A DNA stretch of 64,000 bases. It comes from Saturnia japonica (taxonomy: Eukaryota > Arthropoda > Insecta > Lepidoptera > Saturniidae). Below, in pieces: positions 10,015-22,820 of this stretch. The stretch spans positions 16,058,001 through 16,122,000 of the forward strand of contig CM065309.1 of assembly GCA_033032175.1 (NCBI GenBank), read 5' to 3'. The number at the start of each line of letters is the position of its first letter. Positions within the stretch are counted from its first letter, which is position 1. Position numbers and translations under genes: made by a program. The notes beneath the pieces are model-generated. The model did not search any database. It worked only from the letters and a program-made list of their open reading frames with translations, and was not told the origin of the DNA.

Positions 10015-11820
10015 TTTATTGAGTAACATATAGTGTTTATACGAATTATTCACTAATTCTACAACATTTAACTGTTTTCGCATATTGAGACTAAATTAAT
10101 GCTCGTCTGCGTTATGTTAATTTATATTATAATATATAATAATAATTATCAACTCATGAAAGAAAAACAAGAAAAAGGAAACAAAAAAAAAAACACAAAA
10201 AACGGGACAGTCAGGAAGTCATGCCAAACCAGTTTTTAGATATTTCTGCTCGTATGATATTTGTAGGTGAATTAAATTACAAACACAGTTCTTTTAGGAT
10301 TTAAATATTTGTGGCGGTCCTTCCACCTACATTCATCATTTCATAGTTTTAGTGACCTTTTTGTGCTCATTTCCGGGGCATTTTGTTTAATATATAATGG
10401 AAAATAGTGTAAAAATAAAGAGGTACTTTTTGATATTTTTTATGAAACAGGAGGCTTTACTGCACGCAACCATTTAATTCCTTACTAAGCATTGCTTATA
10501 CTATATTTTTTACATTATTTGACATACATAGTTCAGCAAGACTTAAAAATATAAAGCAACCTATGAGTTGAATGCTAACTCTAGTATCACCTTTCCACAA
10601 AGCCTGCTTAATCAAATAATACAAAATCTTTATCCAATATAATTGATACCCAACAACAGAATACTTTAAACTGTTTCTCGACTTAATAATTATCTATTGT
10701 ACTAGAATTAATAATAATCTACATTAATAAGTCTGTAGATCTGTTTCTAATTTTCTTCCCATACTTCGTGATAGTCATCTATAATATAGGACACTAATCA
10801 CGAATATGACATTATTCTTGTCTATCTGTTTGACAAATTTAATGAAAATATTGTAATACTTCCTATATACGTCATTCTAACATTTATAGTCAATAACAAT
10901 AATTTTAGAAATAATGAAAACTGAGTTAAAAATCTTATTAAATGATTTCCGTGTAAAAAACGCGTGAGAAGCCACGGGGCACCACTAGTATAATAAAATA
11001 GGAATTTAAGTGACGTTATAAAAGTTTTACTTCATAATAATTAAAAATTATTCTTTAGGTCGTTTAGGTAACATCTTTCATTATATAAGCATTGTTATTA
11101 ACTTTTAAAACAAAATCGCTAATTACGTTGTAAAGTTACATAAAATTTAACAACGCCGGTGATAGAGCCTACGTGGTTAGCCTTAATTAAAATGTTGACC
11201 TAAATAACTAGACAAAGGGAGTGCAGAGGGTCAAGTGACTCTCACTTACGAAACTGACACGCGCTTGGACATATTTTTTACAACCGTGCTTTTTTGTAAA
11301 ATATTTCTATTTCATTTTACATCACTTTAAATTTTCATGTGTATACGCTAACTCAAATCATTGTGCGTTTTTTTATGTATACATAAACAATGTTTAAATA
11401 TAATTCAGGGTACCTGACATATTTAAAAAAATATTTGCATTCGATTTGTAGCCATTTTAAGTCAAGTATATCATTATTTATAGGAAATCCACTCTTTTAG
11501 GAAGCAGCACAGTCCAACATTGCCGGTTTAATAATTACCAGTTAATTTTTCTACAGAATCTCGGGTATGCGACGCGCCAAGCGTCATCTGGTGAGTCAAA
11601 GAGAAGTTGTTTAGCCGTTAAGACAACTGAATTGCTTGCACGCGCAGATTATAATAAAACTTAAAAGCTATTGTAAAAATGTAACGGGTGAATTCAAAAC
11701 CACATCACATCAGAAGGGAAGCCACATCCTGGGACAATAGATCCCACTCGCGACAACCAAAGGTGAGATGGTGAAATATTTTTATATTTCAAATTTTATA
11801 CTGAGTTTTCGAATCAAAAA
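10015..11820. other. AT-rich stretch, no gene recognised
   Basis: Only a repeat end is recognisable, near 10950-10995 (CCACGGGGCACCACTAGTAT), the minus-strand terminus of a 'CTAGCTGTGCC'-type repeat. Open frames are short and show no motif. Confidence 0.5.
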
Positions 11821-12235
11821 ATGCAGATGTTAGCAAATATATCGAGGCTCTTCAGTTGCGCAGAAACATTGATGCTGAGTGAATGCTTGCGTCTCTATCA
11901 TGTTGAGTGCTCTGAAGAGCTGTTCGATCTAATCCCCTCTATTGCATTCCATAATAGAATTACACTCGGTGTGTTTCGGAGTCACAGTTTTAAGGGAACC
12001 TTCATCTCAGCAAGAACTAAAGTACTACGACTTGTTTTTGCCGTACCCTGAATCTTTGGATTGTGGAACCATCTCCCGGCCAATGAAGGGCTTCTTATGA
12101 TATCGGGACCTTCAAGCGTAACGAAAAGAGATATTTATGCAGGCCGGCAGTACAGCAGCGACCACCGGTGGGTTTCCGATCTAACGGTGGTCGCCGTTGT
12201 CTTTGGATTGTACTGTACTTACCATTAAGGAATGC
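11821..12235 (+). pseudogene. LINE C-terminal fragment
   Basis: The frame from 11821 codes L-R-L-Y-H-V-E-C-S-E-E-L-F-D-L-I-P, then I-T-L-G-V-F-R-S-H, stops at 12049, and resumes as I-F-G-L-W-N-H-L-P-A, ending in a V-F-G-L-Y-C motif near 12205. The pattern 'ECSEELF..IP', 'LWN.LP' and a short cysteine-poor tail is that of the C-terminal tail of insect non-LTR retrotransposons. Related tails occur at 22565-22820 and 27585-27705. It carries at least one in-frame stop. Confidence 0.7.
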
Positions 12236-13007
12236 GCCGTAAATTTGCCGAGCTACTTTAAAAAAAACGCATACTATGTTGAACTGACATTACATTAAAT
12301 GACAACGAATATTAAAAAATTAAAACCAAATTTAAAATATTTCCTTTCTATATTATTTGTCACTCAGTGTGTCTTGTACTTTTAAATAAATTATTTATTT
12401 ATTTCGTTCAGCATTTCGAATTTGAGTTAAACCTGAACTTGCAATTAAGTTGATCCGTTATAATTTAATAAACTTCAGGATCGCAATATTCAATCGCACT
12501 TCGTTTGATTGCTTTTGTGTATCAATTTAAATGTCGCTCGTCCAATATTCCAATTCCGTTTTATTAAAATTGCGAAATTGAATTGGGTTGTCATGGCTCA
12601 GTCGATTGAAGCCTCGTCTCTCACCGTCTAGTGATTAAGATTAAACTAATATTATATGGATTAATTTAATAATGAATAGTCTATTCACAGTGTATATTAT
12701 AATAAATATACGCTTGGTTTTTCACAGCGTGTTTGTAATAGCATGTGCTAGTTAGTAGTATTTTAAAATGATGTTATCTCAATTATGTCATTGTAATTTC
12801 ACTAGTATTCTTGTCGCATAATCATTCTTCTTAAACGTGTGATAAAATATTATACAGACCAAGAAACTGTTTTTATTTAAACGCATTGGAATTACCAGCC
12901 AGATTTAAAACTAATTATTGCATTTTATAGATGACTTATTGAGAACGCTTATACTAACGAAGCGTAGCAGTAATCAAGAATACAAAGACGCTACATGGAT
13001 GCGTTGG
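12236..13007. other. No gene recognised
   Basis: AT-rich DNA. I see no open frame with a motif and no match to the other repeats in the window. Confidence 0.5.
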
Positions 13008-13300
13008 CGGCGAAAGAAAGAAAGAAAACATTTATTCTCTATAAAAACACGCTATTACACAATATAAGCATATTAAGAACCTAAAGATAATCAGTAAACT
13101 GTGCACATAAATATACTAATATCAACGCACACAAAAAACAAAAATATATAAAGATTAATATTTATAAATGGTTCAGCTTCGTGTCTCGCCATTAAGAACA
13201 GGCGTCCAGCTCAGCATATGCAGAAGTGTCTCAGGGCACTCAGCGCTGATTTTCAGATGGAACCCGAGAGCGAAAGATGGTGCGCCAACAATAATCAATC
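13008..13300 (-). mobile_element. Probable retroposon 3' end
   Basis: Read on the minus strand it ends '...AATAAATGTTTTC' followed by (TTTC)n at 13012-13029, a typical LINE or retroposon tail. Upstream is a GC-richer block with AATCAGCGCTGAG (13238-13250 complement). The 66-codon plus-strand frame here is antisense and lacks motifs. Family unknown. Confidence 0.4.
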
Positions 13301-13583
13301 AAAAAATTAACGACACGGTGAAGAGTTGGTCGAAAAAATTTAACACGTGTGAATCTGTGCGCGGCTAGTAAAGTTTAATGCTATATCTTTATAGCTTAAA
13401 AGGTAATATCTATGTGTTTGTAGGGGTGTTGGGGTGTTGATTTACGTCTTCAGCACTGAGACGCCCAAGCTAACTTCACATACACGTGGTGCGCCCTGCT
13501 AAGTAATGAACTAGGAAATGGTGGTAAGGCTGTTTTGCAAGAGTGAGTCGCGATCACCATGCATGTGGTGAGAAATCCATTAT

Positions 13584-13641
13584 AGTGACTCGCTTTTACC
13601 TGTCGCGTTTCGGGATCAGCCTGTGCATGCCCAGTTAAATC
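13584..13641. repeat. Family D unit
   Basis: AGTGACTCGCTTTTACC...GTCGCGTTTCGGGATCAGCC matches the core of the units at 8361-8556 and 27514-27578. Confidence 0.55.
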
Positions 13642-13947
13642 AGTGCATGCGACATGACGGCAGTGACTGTCGATGGATTACAATTTCTTGGTAATCGCCA
13701 TTATGTTAAGATTGTACTATTTACAATCAGGGATGGTATAGTCAGTTATCCGTGCTCCTATATAAAACATAATATATGCATTTGTGCATCATTCAACTGA
13801 TTGCGTTGAAATTTTATTCAGATGTTGTGGATACTTGTGTCAGGTTTTTCGACAGCGTTTGGTCATATGGTTTTTGTTGTTTTAAATTTAGTTATAGATA
13901 ATTCAATCCCAACAAAATAATATTTAACTATCGTTACATTTGAAGCA

Positions 13948-14210
13948 ATGGTGGCTCTGTTGGTAGCATGTCCGGACTCCGCTTCGATCGACGTGAGTTC
14001 GAATCCCTGCAATGAGCCTGAGCTTTCAGTGAAGGAAAACATCGTGATGAAACCAAAGCATGGTGGTATGTATGGTTTTTTCTAATACCCGCCTGGTTAG
14101 CTTCCACCCTCAAATTGAAAATCTGTCGCCAAACACCAATATGTGATTTCGGGCAGCTGCAATTGAGAGCCATTCTTCATCTAGCCGCAACTCTAAATTT
14201 ATAACGATTA
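13948..14210 (+). mobile_element. tRNA-derived SINE (family S2)
   Basis: A box-A-like TGGCTCTGTTGG at 13952-13963 is followed 31 bases later by a box-B-like GAGTTCGAATCCC at 13995-14007, the internal polymerase III promoter arrangement of a tRNA. A non-tRNA body follows (CACCCTCAAATTGAAAATCT near 14106, then CGCCAA and GAGAGCCA) that recurs at 26772-27070, 40561-40785 and 42231-42560. The tRNA part does not fold convincingly into a working cloverleaf, so it is a SINE rather than a tRNA gene. Confidence 0.75.
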
Positions 14211-14824
14211 AAAACACTTTTAAACTTTCTAAGCAGTAAAAAAATTACAATTTAAGAACATAAAACACAACCCAGATACGACACAGTTCTTAAGGAATAT
14301 CGTAAGCATTTCCCGTGACCAAAATCGCAGGCACTAGCTAGTATTATAGACATCTTAAGATGTAAGCTCATATTATTGATTGTACGTGAGCATAACTTCA
14401 GTCAATAAAAAGTTCCAATGTGGTGAAAAACTGCATTTAAAACTTTCTACACATGTACAGAACCATACAAAGACGTATAGAACAAGTATATTCGAGTGGT
14501 ATTTTGTTACGAGTTTTCTCATCAATACATAATAGCACGCCTGTCAATCCTAGACAGTCAATTATATCCCCGGAGTCCAATCTTTCACAAAGATGATTAA
14601 CCTCAGTGTCATAACGCTATCATTGTGCCTTAACAGGGCTGCAAATTAAATTTTGCGGAGTAAAGGTTACATTTATGTAACTTTATTTTTTTATTTAAAA
14701 AGTCTACTAGCGTAGATTAATACTTACTGTGTAACGACTTTAAACATAACCATTTGTTTCCAACTAAGCGTATTAAATAACACTAGTTAAAGAGTGGATA
14801 TACGTATATACATTTTCAGATATT
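14211..14824. other. No gene recognised
   Basis: A repeat end (GGCACTAGCTAGTATTATAG) lies at about 14329-14348. Otherwise this is plain AT-rich DNA. Confidence 0.5.
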
Positions 14825-15126
14825 AACTTTGCCCCGCGGTTTAATCTTTGTTAAATTTATGTAACCAACTTTCCACCACGCCGCAGCCCTCTACACTTTT
14901 TTCGCTTCCCGTTCTTACCTACAGCATGCCAGATTGCTAGATTTTCTTGGCTACTGCTCCACTCCTTAGAGCTGAACCGTAAATTTATATAACTCACACC
15001 CTCCTACAATAAATAAGATATAAAATGTTAACATTTGATATGTGACTGATATATCCAGAGATTAGCGCATTCAAACAAACGAAAAACAAATTTTGGAGCT
15101 TCATAATACTATACTAAGTATATAGA
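14825..15126 (+). repeat. Repeat family B, degenerate
   Basis: It starts TTTGCCCCGCGGTTTAATC and ends CAGAGATTAGCGCATTCAAA followed by CAAACG and a short AT tail. The same ending (GAGATTAGCGCGTTCAACC) closes the better-preserved copy at 32861-33116. Confidence 0.6.
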
Positions 15127-18100
15127 CGAAACACAAAACTAATTTTATGAGAATGGAACTTGTTGTTTCTCGGCTCAATAATAGAATTCTAACAACTACA
15201 TAATAAAGTCTGATATATAGCATAGGAATTCGTTTTTGTTCATATTAAGAGGAGTCACTATAAATTTCAATGTAGATTTTTTACAAACTTCTGCATTCAA
15301 AAACATCACCTTATTACTGGTGTTTTTTTGTGACAGCAGGGCGGTCAATTAAAAAATGTATTAAGATATAGTAAGTAGTTGTTCCTAAGATAATGGGGTA
15401 TATCAAACGAGGCATGAATATTATATTTACAGGTCGAAATTAATCGCTGTTGTGTCTGGCCTCTATTGTACTTTTTATCAGCTACTTTGCAAACATTTTC
15501 TCAAGCTAGTATATAAAACATTCTAAATGTAAAATATAGGTGCATTTCATAGTCTGAATGTGCATAATTCAATTGCCTTCCCAATAATCCACTGTTCGAG
15601 CTTGCAGACTTGTTTGCGATTCAAGTCCACTGGGCTGGAACATTCTCTCAAGCGCTCCATCTTGTTGAGATGTATATCTATGCAATTCGTATTCAAAGAA
15701 CTAATGCATAGACTATATTTCTCTTTGATGTTCGTAATTCCATACATTCCTATGTAATCGTAGGTATTGGACTTTTTTTTTAACTACATTTTTATGCCAT
15801 GTTGTGAGTGGTGTGAGCTTGAATTATAAATATTGATTAACTCACATCAAATAAAACAAGACAAGATATAAATCCTACTAAGGGTTTTGTTCATCTTAGT
15901 TATCGATAAATATTAGATTAATAACTCGCATAGTGAATTATAACTGGATTATTTTTTCTACAGTGTAAAATTAAAAAAAAAACCTTAGTAATATTATAAT
16001 CCTAACTGAGATCTGCCACTAATAGTTTGCCACTTTTGAGGACTGAGTTGGAATACCTCCTGTGCCTGTGCATGTTACCAGCTAGATACTCCCGAACAAT
16101 GCAGCAGAAATAGATGTGTCTACAATTAAACATAACAGTACCTTTGATTGATGATAAGTCTCCAATTCATACATCTGCTTCTCTCTGCATCTGCATCTCT
16201 TCTTGTATCTGGAGAATCTAAGAACAGAACGTTTTCTTTTTAACCTTAATATTAGAATAACCGGTTTGATTAAGGTATATCATATATCATGCATGTATTA
16301 TGCTTATATATTATACAAACTATGTATACAATACCCAGTGATGAAAGTAAATACCAAAATGTATGTAGACTTATATTTATTTGCGAATCCCAGTGTTATG
16401 TTAGTGCAAACGAATATACAAATAGAATTGTGATAAAAATAAGGGATCATTTATACTCCTAGGTTAATTTTAAAAACAATTCAAGGGTTATTCTAAAGGA
16501 TTTTCAATTATTATAATTTAAGCAGTCGAAGCACTTCGGGTATTTAGAATTGTAAATGCGACACAATCTTTCGCCCCGGCTGTTAACCAAATCCCGAATC
16601 TGTTAATTGAAAATGTGGTAATACGGCGGAAAAGCGTCTTTTGTTGAACACTGTAAGGATTTTGTAAAGACGATCTCGGATGGTTCCTTTATTATATTTT
16701 TTTAAATGAAAATAAAAGAAGGTGAAATTGAATCTTCTCTTTATGTGTTTTAACCCAAGACGCAAATAGAGGAGTGACCTGTGTATCTGTCTGTGTCATC
16801 GTAGCTGTCTAATGACTGAACTGGTTTTGATTTATTTATTTTTTTCTTTAAATGGTGTCTTGTTCGAAAATTTTCTTAGCTTTGATTCCAGAAAATCTAT
16901 TTTAAGATTATCAACCCTTTTCTGATTGATTAATAGAGGCGAGCATCTTTCACAGGCCTGATCGTGTCGAAATTTGGTATTCTGTTACTTCAATGATATT
17001 AAAAGAACATGATAACCTTGACCTGATGTTGCAGTATCATTTGGAATCTGCGCAACTCCTCACCAACTTACAGTAGAGGTATCGTGTTTAGGCTTATTGG
17101 AATGGACTTAAACGATAAATCATTTGTGTTAGGTATTTTAAAAAAGTACCTTGTTTTCTTTATCGTTTAAATTCTATTATATAGTGTGCATACTCTTTGC
17201 GAGTTAAAATTAGATATTTTTTTAAATAAACGTACTTACGATAGTATAAGTTATGTTTGTAAGTTCTTGAATTGAAATTATATAAATAATTATTATTTGA
17301 TTTATCACATTATGACCGTGATGTAAACACCTGTTTACAGAATCGTCACAATGTAGCTTGGGGAAGTTTGTTTTTCTCACATTTTCGATGTATACAAAGG
17401 AGACTGTGTCATGAAAAAGACAGGAACTCTCTCGAGCTGCTAATTATCGTCTTTAATAGAATTTTTTATGTCTAAACCATTGTAGTGGCCTTTCCGTGCG
17501 CTGAAATAAATAATCCTAATTAATTTTAATTCTTTGTGAGTTTTTAACCTCAAAATTCGGTATGTAAATAAATTAAGAAATCAATTAATAATCCTTTAGT
17601 TAATTAATTGGTAAAGATCAAGGCAAAATTCAATTTAAAACTCTAGAATACAATTCAGTTTGATTTTTGAAGGCTTTAAACTTAAGAAAAATATCCTTTC
17701 TAATGAATACCTAATGTTATCAACTTCAAAATATATAAAATGGATTAGTTGATTAATCACAAAATACTCTTTTTCGTAAATGAAACGCTATCAGTTATTT
17801 TTACTGATTAATTTACTTTTTTCGTCGAGATAACTTTTCAACAGAATAGAAACAGAGACTTGATGTACAATATTAATTATAGCCGAAGATAAAAATCTTA
17901 AAGATCAATCGCTCTGAAAATTTCTTTACATATTTCACTGCAACTAATCGAATGGCTAGACATAGTTTATCACTGCTTTTACTGAACGACATCGCATGTT
18001 TTTATTTCTATAATGCTCATATGTCTTAGAATATATATTGTAAGTGATTTGTTTATTTCATTCAGTAGCTATTTAAATTAAGAAAATAAAAATAACTCAA

Positions 18101-18658
18101 AACAATATTATTAAATCTAATTCAAAATTTATATCATAATTCCAATGAATGATATTATAAGTAAAGAATATCATTGGTTTCAATATATGCTTAATTAAAG
18201 ATATAGGGCTATATTATATACCAAAATAAAGTTGTTGATATAACTTCAATTATTTATCGAAATTTAAAAAAACATTATAATATATTTATAAATTATTTAA
18301 ATTTTAAAATAATCGGCGGCTTCAATCAAATCCTTAAATTATATTTAAATAGTTAAATCAGAGTTAAAATTTACAGTTGAATACATTTTGACACAACCTA
18401 AAACTGAATTTAAATTTTATTTGGTGCAAGTCGCCATTAATCAAAGACTTAGTAATCGTGGGAACTTACTTGTCTCTTAAAATCGAAATGCGGCAGATGC
18501 ACTGAACGATTAAATAACATTAAAAAGTTACTTTGTATTTGTAGATAACGATTTTTTTTTATATTTAAAGTACTTTTAGTTCATTCTTGGTGTAACTGTA
18601 CTTACTGGATAGATACTTTACATTTAAATTAATCAGTTTTACAAATAAAGGAATTATT
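15127..18658. other. Long AT-rich stretch without a recognised gene
   Basis: The open frames at about 15550-15757, 16203-16433 and 16583-16765 carry no domain or motif and no sign of splice-linked exons. Near 16770-17050 the text resembles an old interspersed repeat ('GTGTATCTGTCTGTGTCATC', 'GCGCAACTCCTCACC'). Confidence 0.5.
17108..17170. repeat. 63-base nested stem-loop
   Basis: TTAAACGATAAA at 17108-17119 is the exact complement of TTTATCGTTTAA at 17159-17170. Inside it AGGTA at 17131-17135 pairs with TACCT at 17147-17151. The outer arms are perfect over 12 bp, longer than expected by chance at this spacing. Confidence 0.6.
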
Positions 18659-18775
18659 TTTTAATCGACTTCAACACAGGAAGCTACTCAATTCGAATGT
18701 ATTTTTTTATGGATGCTCAGCCATAACTTCTTTGTTTATGAACCGATTTGGATGATTCTTTTGTTGTTAAATCAA
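18659..18775 (+). repeat. Repeat family C
   Basis: It contains TTTTAATCGACTTCAA and then TCAATTCGAATGTATTTTTT. The reverse complement of this opening recurs at 30466-30516. Widespread lepidopteran repeat; no coding content. Confidence 0.55.
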
Positions 18776-18784
18776 ATCTAATCA

Positions 18785-20635
18785 AAATATTCTTTATTCA
18801 ATTTAGGCCCTAAAGAGGCACTTATGAATGTCAAAACACTACCACAGGTTCGGAAAACATCCCAGACATCGAGAAGAACCGACAAGAAACTGGATCGGGT
18901 TCATCTTATTGTCTTTTTTTTAAACTGGTTATACAGTATTTAATTATATACAGTTATCATCATTTTCAGCAGATGTACAAAGAAGGAATCACATCCAGAC
19001 ATCACCATCACACGTAATCAGCCACCCTATAATACCCCTTTGAGAATAAAACCTGATTAACATTATTCTTGAACTTATTATCCGGCAAAGCACTAATGTG
19101 CTTAGGAAGTTTATTATAAAACCTAACACAATTACCTAAAAACTTTTATTTGTTTTACTAAGTCTAAAAGACGGAATGACTATTTTATATTTATTTCTAG
19201 TATTGAAATTGTGCGTGTTAGTATCAAGTTAAAAATTGCCTGCATTTTTCAAAACATACATTATATTTATCAAGATGTATTGGGAAGGCAAAAGTTAAGA
19301 TACCAAATTCTTGAAATTTATTCCTCAATGATTCGCGTGGTCCCATATCATAAATTGCTCGAACTGCCCGTTTAAGTAATACAAATATGTCTACCTCAGC
19401 TGCTGAACCCCACAGTAAAATATCATAGGACATTAAACTGTGGAAGTAAGCAAAGTAGACCAGCCTAGCAGTAGCAATATCAGTTAAATGGCAAATCTTA
19501 CGCACTGCGTATGCAGCGGAGCTTAATTTCCCTGCCAAGGTTTTAATTTGAGGACCCCATTGTAATTTTGCATCTAGTGTGATGCCTAAGAAAACAGTAT
19601 TATCAACCATGCCTACTATGTTCTCTTCTATCTTAATATTACTTTAAACACGTTGTACATTGGGTAAGGCAAATCTGATACATTTTGTTTTGTTTGCATT
19701 TAACAATAAATAATTTAAAACAAACCATTCTGATATTTTAAACAAAGTATTATTTACATGCCTAACCTCTAAATATTTTCTTTTCACTTGAAATACAAGT
19801 TAAGTATCGTCTGCAAAAAGAACAATGTTAGCACAGTTCTTAATCATTAGGGGTAGATCATTTATATATACTAAAAACAAAAACGGTCCCAATATCGAAC
19901 CCTGTGAGATGCCGATTATAACCAAGGATTCCGAAGAGGTTGCCCCATTTACACTTACTTTGAGACAGCGATCTGTTAAATATGATTCCAGAAAGTCTAC
20001 AGAAGGTCCACACACACCATAATGTTTCACAGTCGAAATCTTTTGAAAGATCACAGAATACACCGATTGCATCCTGCAACTTCTCTCATGCCTCAAATAT
20101 GTGACTTAATAGCGTTGCACCAGCGTCAGCCGTAGATTTGGATTTCGTGAAACCAAACTGCCGACCATCCAATATTTTATGATTATTAAAGTAGTCTACT
20201 AATTGCTTTAGCATAATTTTCTCAAAAATCTTATTAATCGAAGGAAATAATCGCACAGAAATTGGTCTATAATTTTCAATATTACTTCTACAGCCTGATT
20301 TAAACAATGGAACTAATTTACTTATTTTCATCATACTGGGGAAAGTTCCTTTATCAATACACTGATTAAATATATGAGCCGGGTATGGTGAAATATTAAC
20401 ATTGAAAGACTGAACTACCATTACTGACATTTCCCAAATGTCTTCAGTATGTTTTAAGTTTAATTGCTTAAAAACTGTTATTATTTCACCAGCACTAATA
20501 GATGTAAAATTAAATTTTAAATTTAAAGGTGTACTCAGATTTTCCAAAAGTGATGATGCACCACTAGGTGATGATTTAATATTTTTTGTTACCTGTAGTG
20601 GTTGGTATATTTGTGAAGTATTCCTGAAAAACAGT
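18785..20635 (-). pseudogene. LINE ORF2 remnant (jockey/CR1-like RT)
   Basis: Minus-strand frames in order: 20635-20086 with E-N-Y-R-P-I-S and F-G-F-T-K-S-K-S-T (RT fingers); a shifted piece with F-C-D-L-S-K-D-F-D (RT domain A); 20096-19800 with S-Q-G-S-I-L-G-P and F-A-D-D (domains B and C, catalytic aspartates present); 19610-19224 with F-L-G-I-T-L-D and a thumb (Y-F-A-Y-F-H-S-L-M-S-Y). A C-terminal tail then runs to a stop near 18999. The 3' end reads '...TTGAATAAAGAATATTTTGA' (complement of 18791-18810). At least four frame breaks and a missing 5' half, including the endonuclease, make it inactive. Clade placement between jockey and CR1 is uncertain. Confidence 0.85.
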
Positions 20636-20640
20636 TGCTA

Positions 20641-22560
20641 CCTCTGATAGCAATTATTGCTTATAGAATTGATTGATTACATAAGTACGACAATTTAAAA
20701 TTAAAAAGTATTTGTAAAAGTAAAAAATCATTATATTTTCAATAAATGCAGAGTTTATTTATTAAAATTAATTTAAATTCTTCTAGAATAAAGTGATTAG
20801 AACTATATACAGCCACCTAAATACTTGCATGTTAAACACCTTACTCGTACACAAATATTTTTGTATATTTCATAACTTTAAAATATTGTACATGGAGATT
20901 ATAAATTTATTGTTCACAAAAGAACGCGAACTCTATTTTAATTTAAATAAAAAAAAAGTGTATGGTTTTTAAATTATGCTTTATCAATTTTATACTTTAT
21001 TGTATAGTTTTAGGAATGATTTTTGTACGAACAAATGGAAACATAATATCTCCCAAACTTTACTTACAGGTAGAGCATGTCGTAAATTTTTAAAAACAAC
21101 GAAAAGCGCTTTATTTGGACATGAGCGTTAGCAGTAGCTAGCTTTATTAAAATTTCATAAATCATGAGCACACAGGAACCTTGCAACAAGATTTTTTAAT
21201 ATAGCAGTACATTTTTATTTTATCGCTAGTAAATTAATATTGTGTTTTAAACATCATAAATCCCTGTGTGTCAACTATAATTGAAAGGATGAAATCTAGT
21301 TTAAGATCTAATTTTCATCGCACACACACGCATTGGCCGTTTTGAAATACAAGTAAACTGGCACTTAGACCGCATGTCTAATTATATCTGTATACATAAT
21401 AAAGGAATAGTTATAAGTACTTAACCTCATTTGGATATTGTAATTTTAGACTGTGTTTTAATAAAATTAAAAACTTGAGAATTTTTGGCACACATGTTAT
21501 CCTACCCTACATATACCATTTAGATTTAAAAAAGGTAGGTCACAGAGAAATTTCATCGGAGATTCCTCTTTAGTCGGGGCAGTCCTTTCTTACCTCTTCG
21601 GGGGGGAAGTTAATAGAAATTTTCTGGAACATTAACACCACAAATTAAGCGATTTAAACCAGAGAACAAAAAACAAGTGCAATCAAGAATAATGACTTTG
21701 CCCGGAAGGGAGGCAGAAAAACAACAATTTGTCATTGTTTGAAGACGACAAACGGATATATTTCATTTTTTTTTCATTTTCCTCACTTAAGGGCCTTCAG
21801 TTCAAAGAGCTGGGTATCATTTATCAGAATTTATAAAGGTACGGAGGTCACCATTATTTCTTTAAGATTTGATAACGAGATAAATATTTAAGACATTCTG
21901 CTTTATTGAAGAGTTGTATTGAAATTTCCTATTAATTAAAAATATTTTATTTAGGCACAAAATGTTAAATCAACGTTAAGAGTTCGTACATACCTACTAT
22001 TGTTTTATAGCACTATTGTTCCTCGCGGTCTTGTATTCGTTTTGTTCAGATGACACAGAAAGTACGGTACAGAAATCCGTTTGGTGAACAAAATGAGATT
22101 TTTATGTGCATCTAGAGAGCACTTCTTTTTTAATAGGCAATTGTAGTTTCGAGGAAGACAATTAAGTCTAGCTCTCAGGTTTGAACCACGGTTGGAAAAA
22201 ATGTTAAATGGCAAAATTTGAAATTCGATATTTGAATGTTGTGTCTACATCTTCTGTGTATTACTGATAACTTAGGTAACATGGTACAGGTTACAGGATT
22301 ATACGAGCTTATTGCCCGAAACTTGACGCCCATATACACCTATCTCACGTGATGCTTGCCAACCTCAATCCTGCCAGATAGGTAACGTTATTATTATGTT
22401 ATAGATATAGTTATATATATTTAAAGTGGGGCTAGATCTAGAAGGCGCCTTACTATTTAATTGCTCGACGTTTCGTCTCAATTACACAGACCGTAGTCGG
22501 GAGCCGACAGATATGTTGTCTTCGATAATACAACACTAATAATAATATATGTATAATATA
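20641..22560. other. No gene recognised
   Basis: AT-rich DNA. The 69-codon minus frame at 22005-22214 is antisense to nothing I recognise and shows no motif. Confidence 0.5.
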
Positions 22561-22564
22561 ATGT

Positions 22565-22820
22565 GGTGAAGAGGGTCGACGACATCATAAATCCTGTCGG
22601 AAAGATTGGAAGCCGTGGAACAAATATCCCAGTCAGCGTATTTCCTCCTTTCTACGAAATCAGGTCCTTCAAGTCAAACGTGACGAGATATTTACGCAGG
22701 TCAGCATGGCAGCGGCGAATGGCGATAGATAGTAGATTCCTCGGTGGTTATCGATGTTTTTGGGTTGCACTGTGGATCACTATCAGGCACAATGCAGTCA
22801 CTTTACTGTGATACTATAAA
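22565..22820 (+). pseudogene. LINE C-terminal fragment
   Basis: An 82-codon frame codes F-P-P-F-Y-E-I-R-S-F-K-S-N-V, then Y-L-R-R-S-A-W-Q, and ends W-V-A-L-W-I-T-I-R-H-N-A-V-T-L-L with a stop. The ending aligns with those at 27620-27700 (AGGCACAATAACGTCACTTT) and 12186-12235. DNA near 22791-22810 (GGCACAATGCAGTCACTTTA) matches the 27653 copy closely. Upstream RT is absent. Confidence 0.6.

Noticed and set aside
13952..14007. Possible tRNA gene (box A and box B present)
   Set aside because: The arms do not form a cloverleaf with a paired acceptor stem, and the tRNA-like part continues into a body shared with other loci. It is a SINE.
22005..22214. 69-codon minus frame with R-G-S-N-L-R-A-R
   Set aside because: No domain and no similarity in the window; frame length is within chance expectation.
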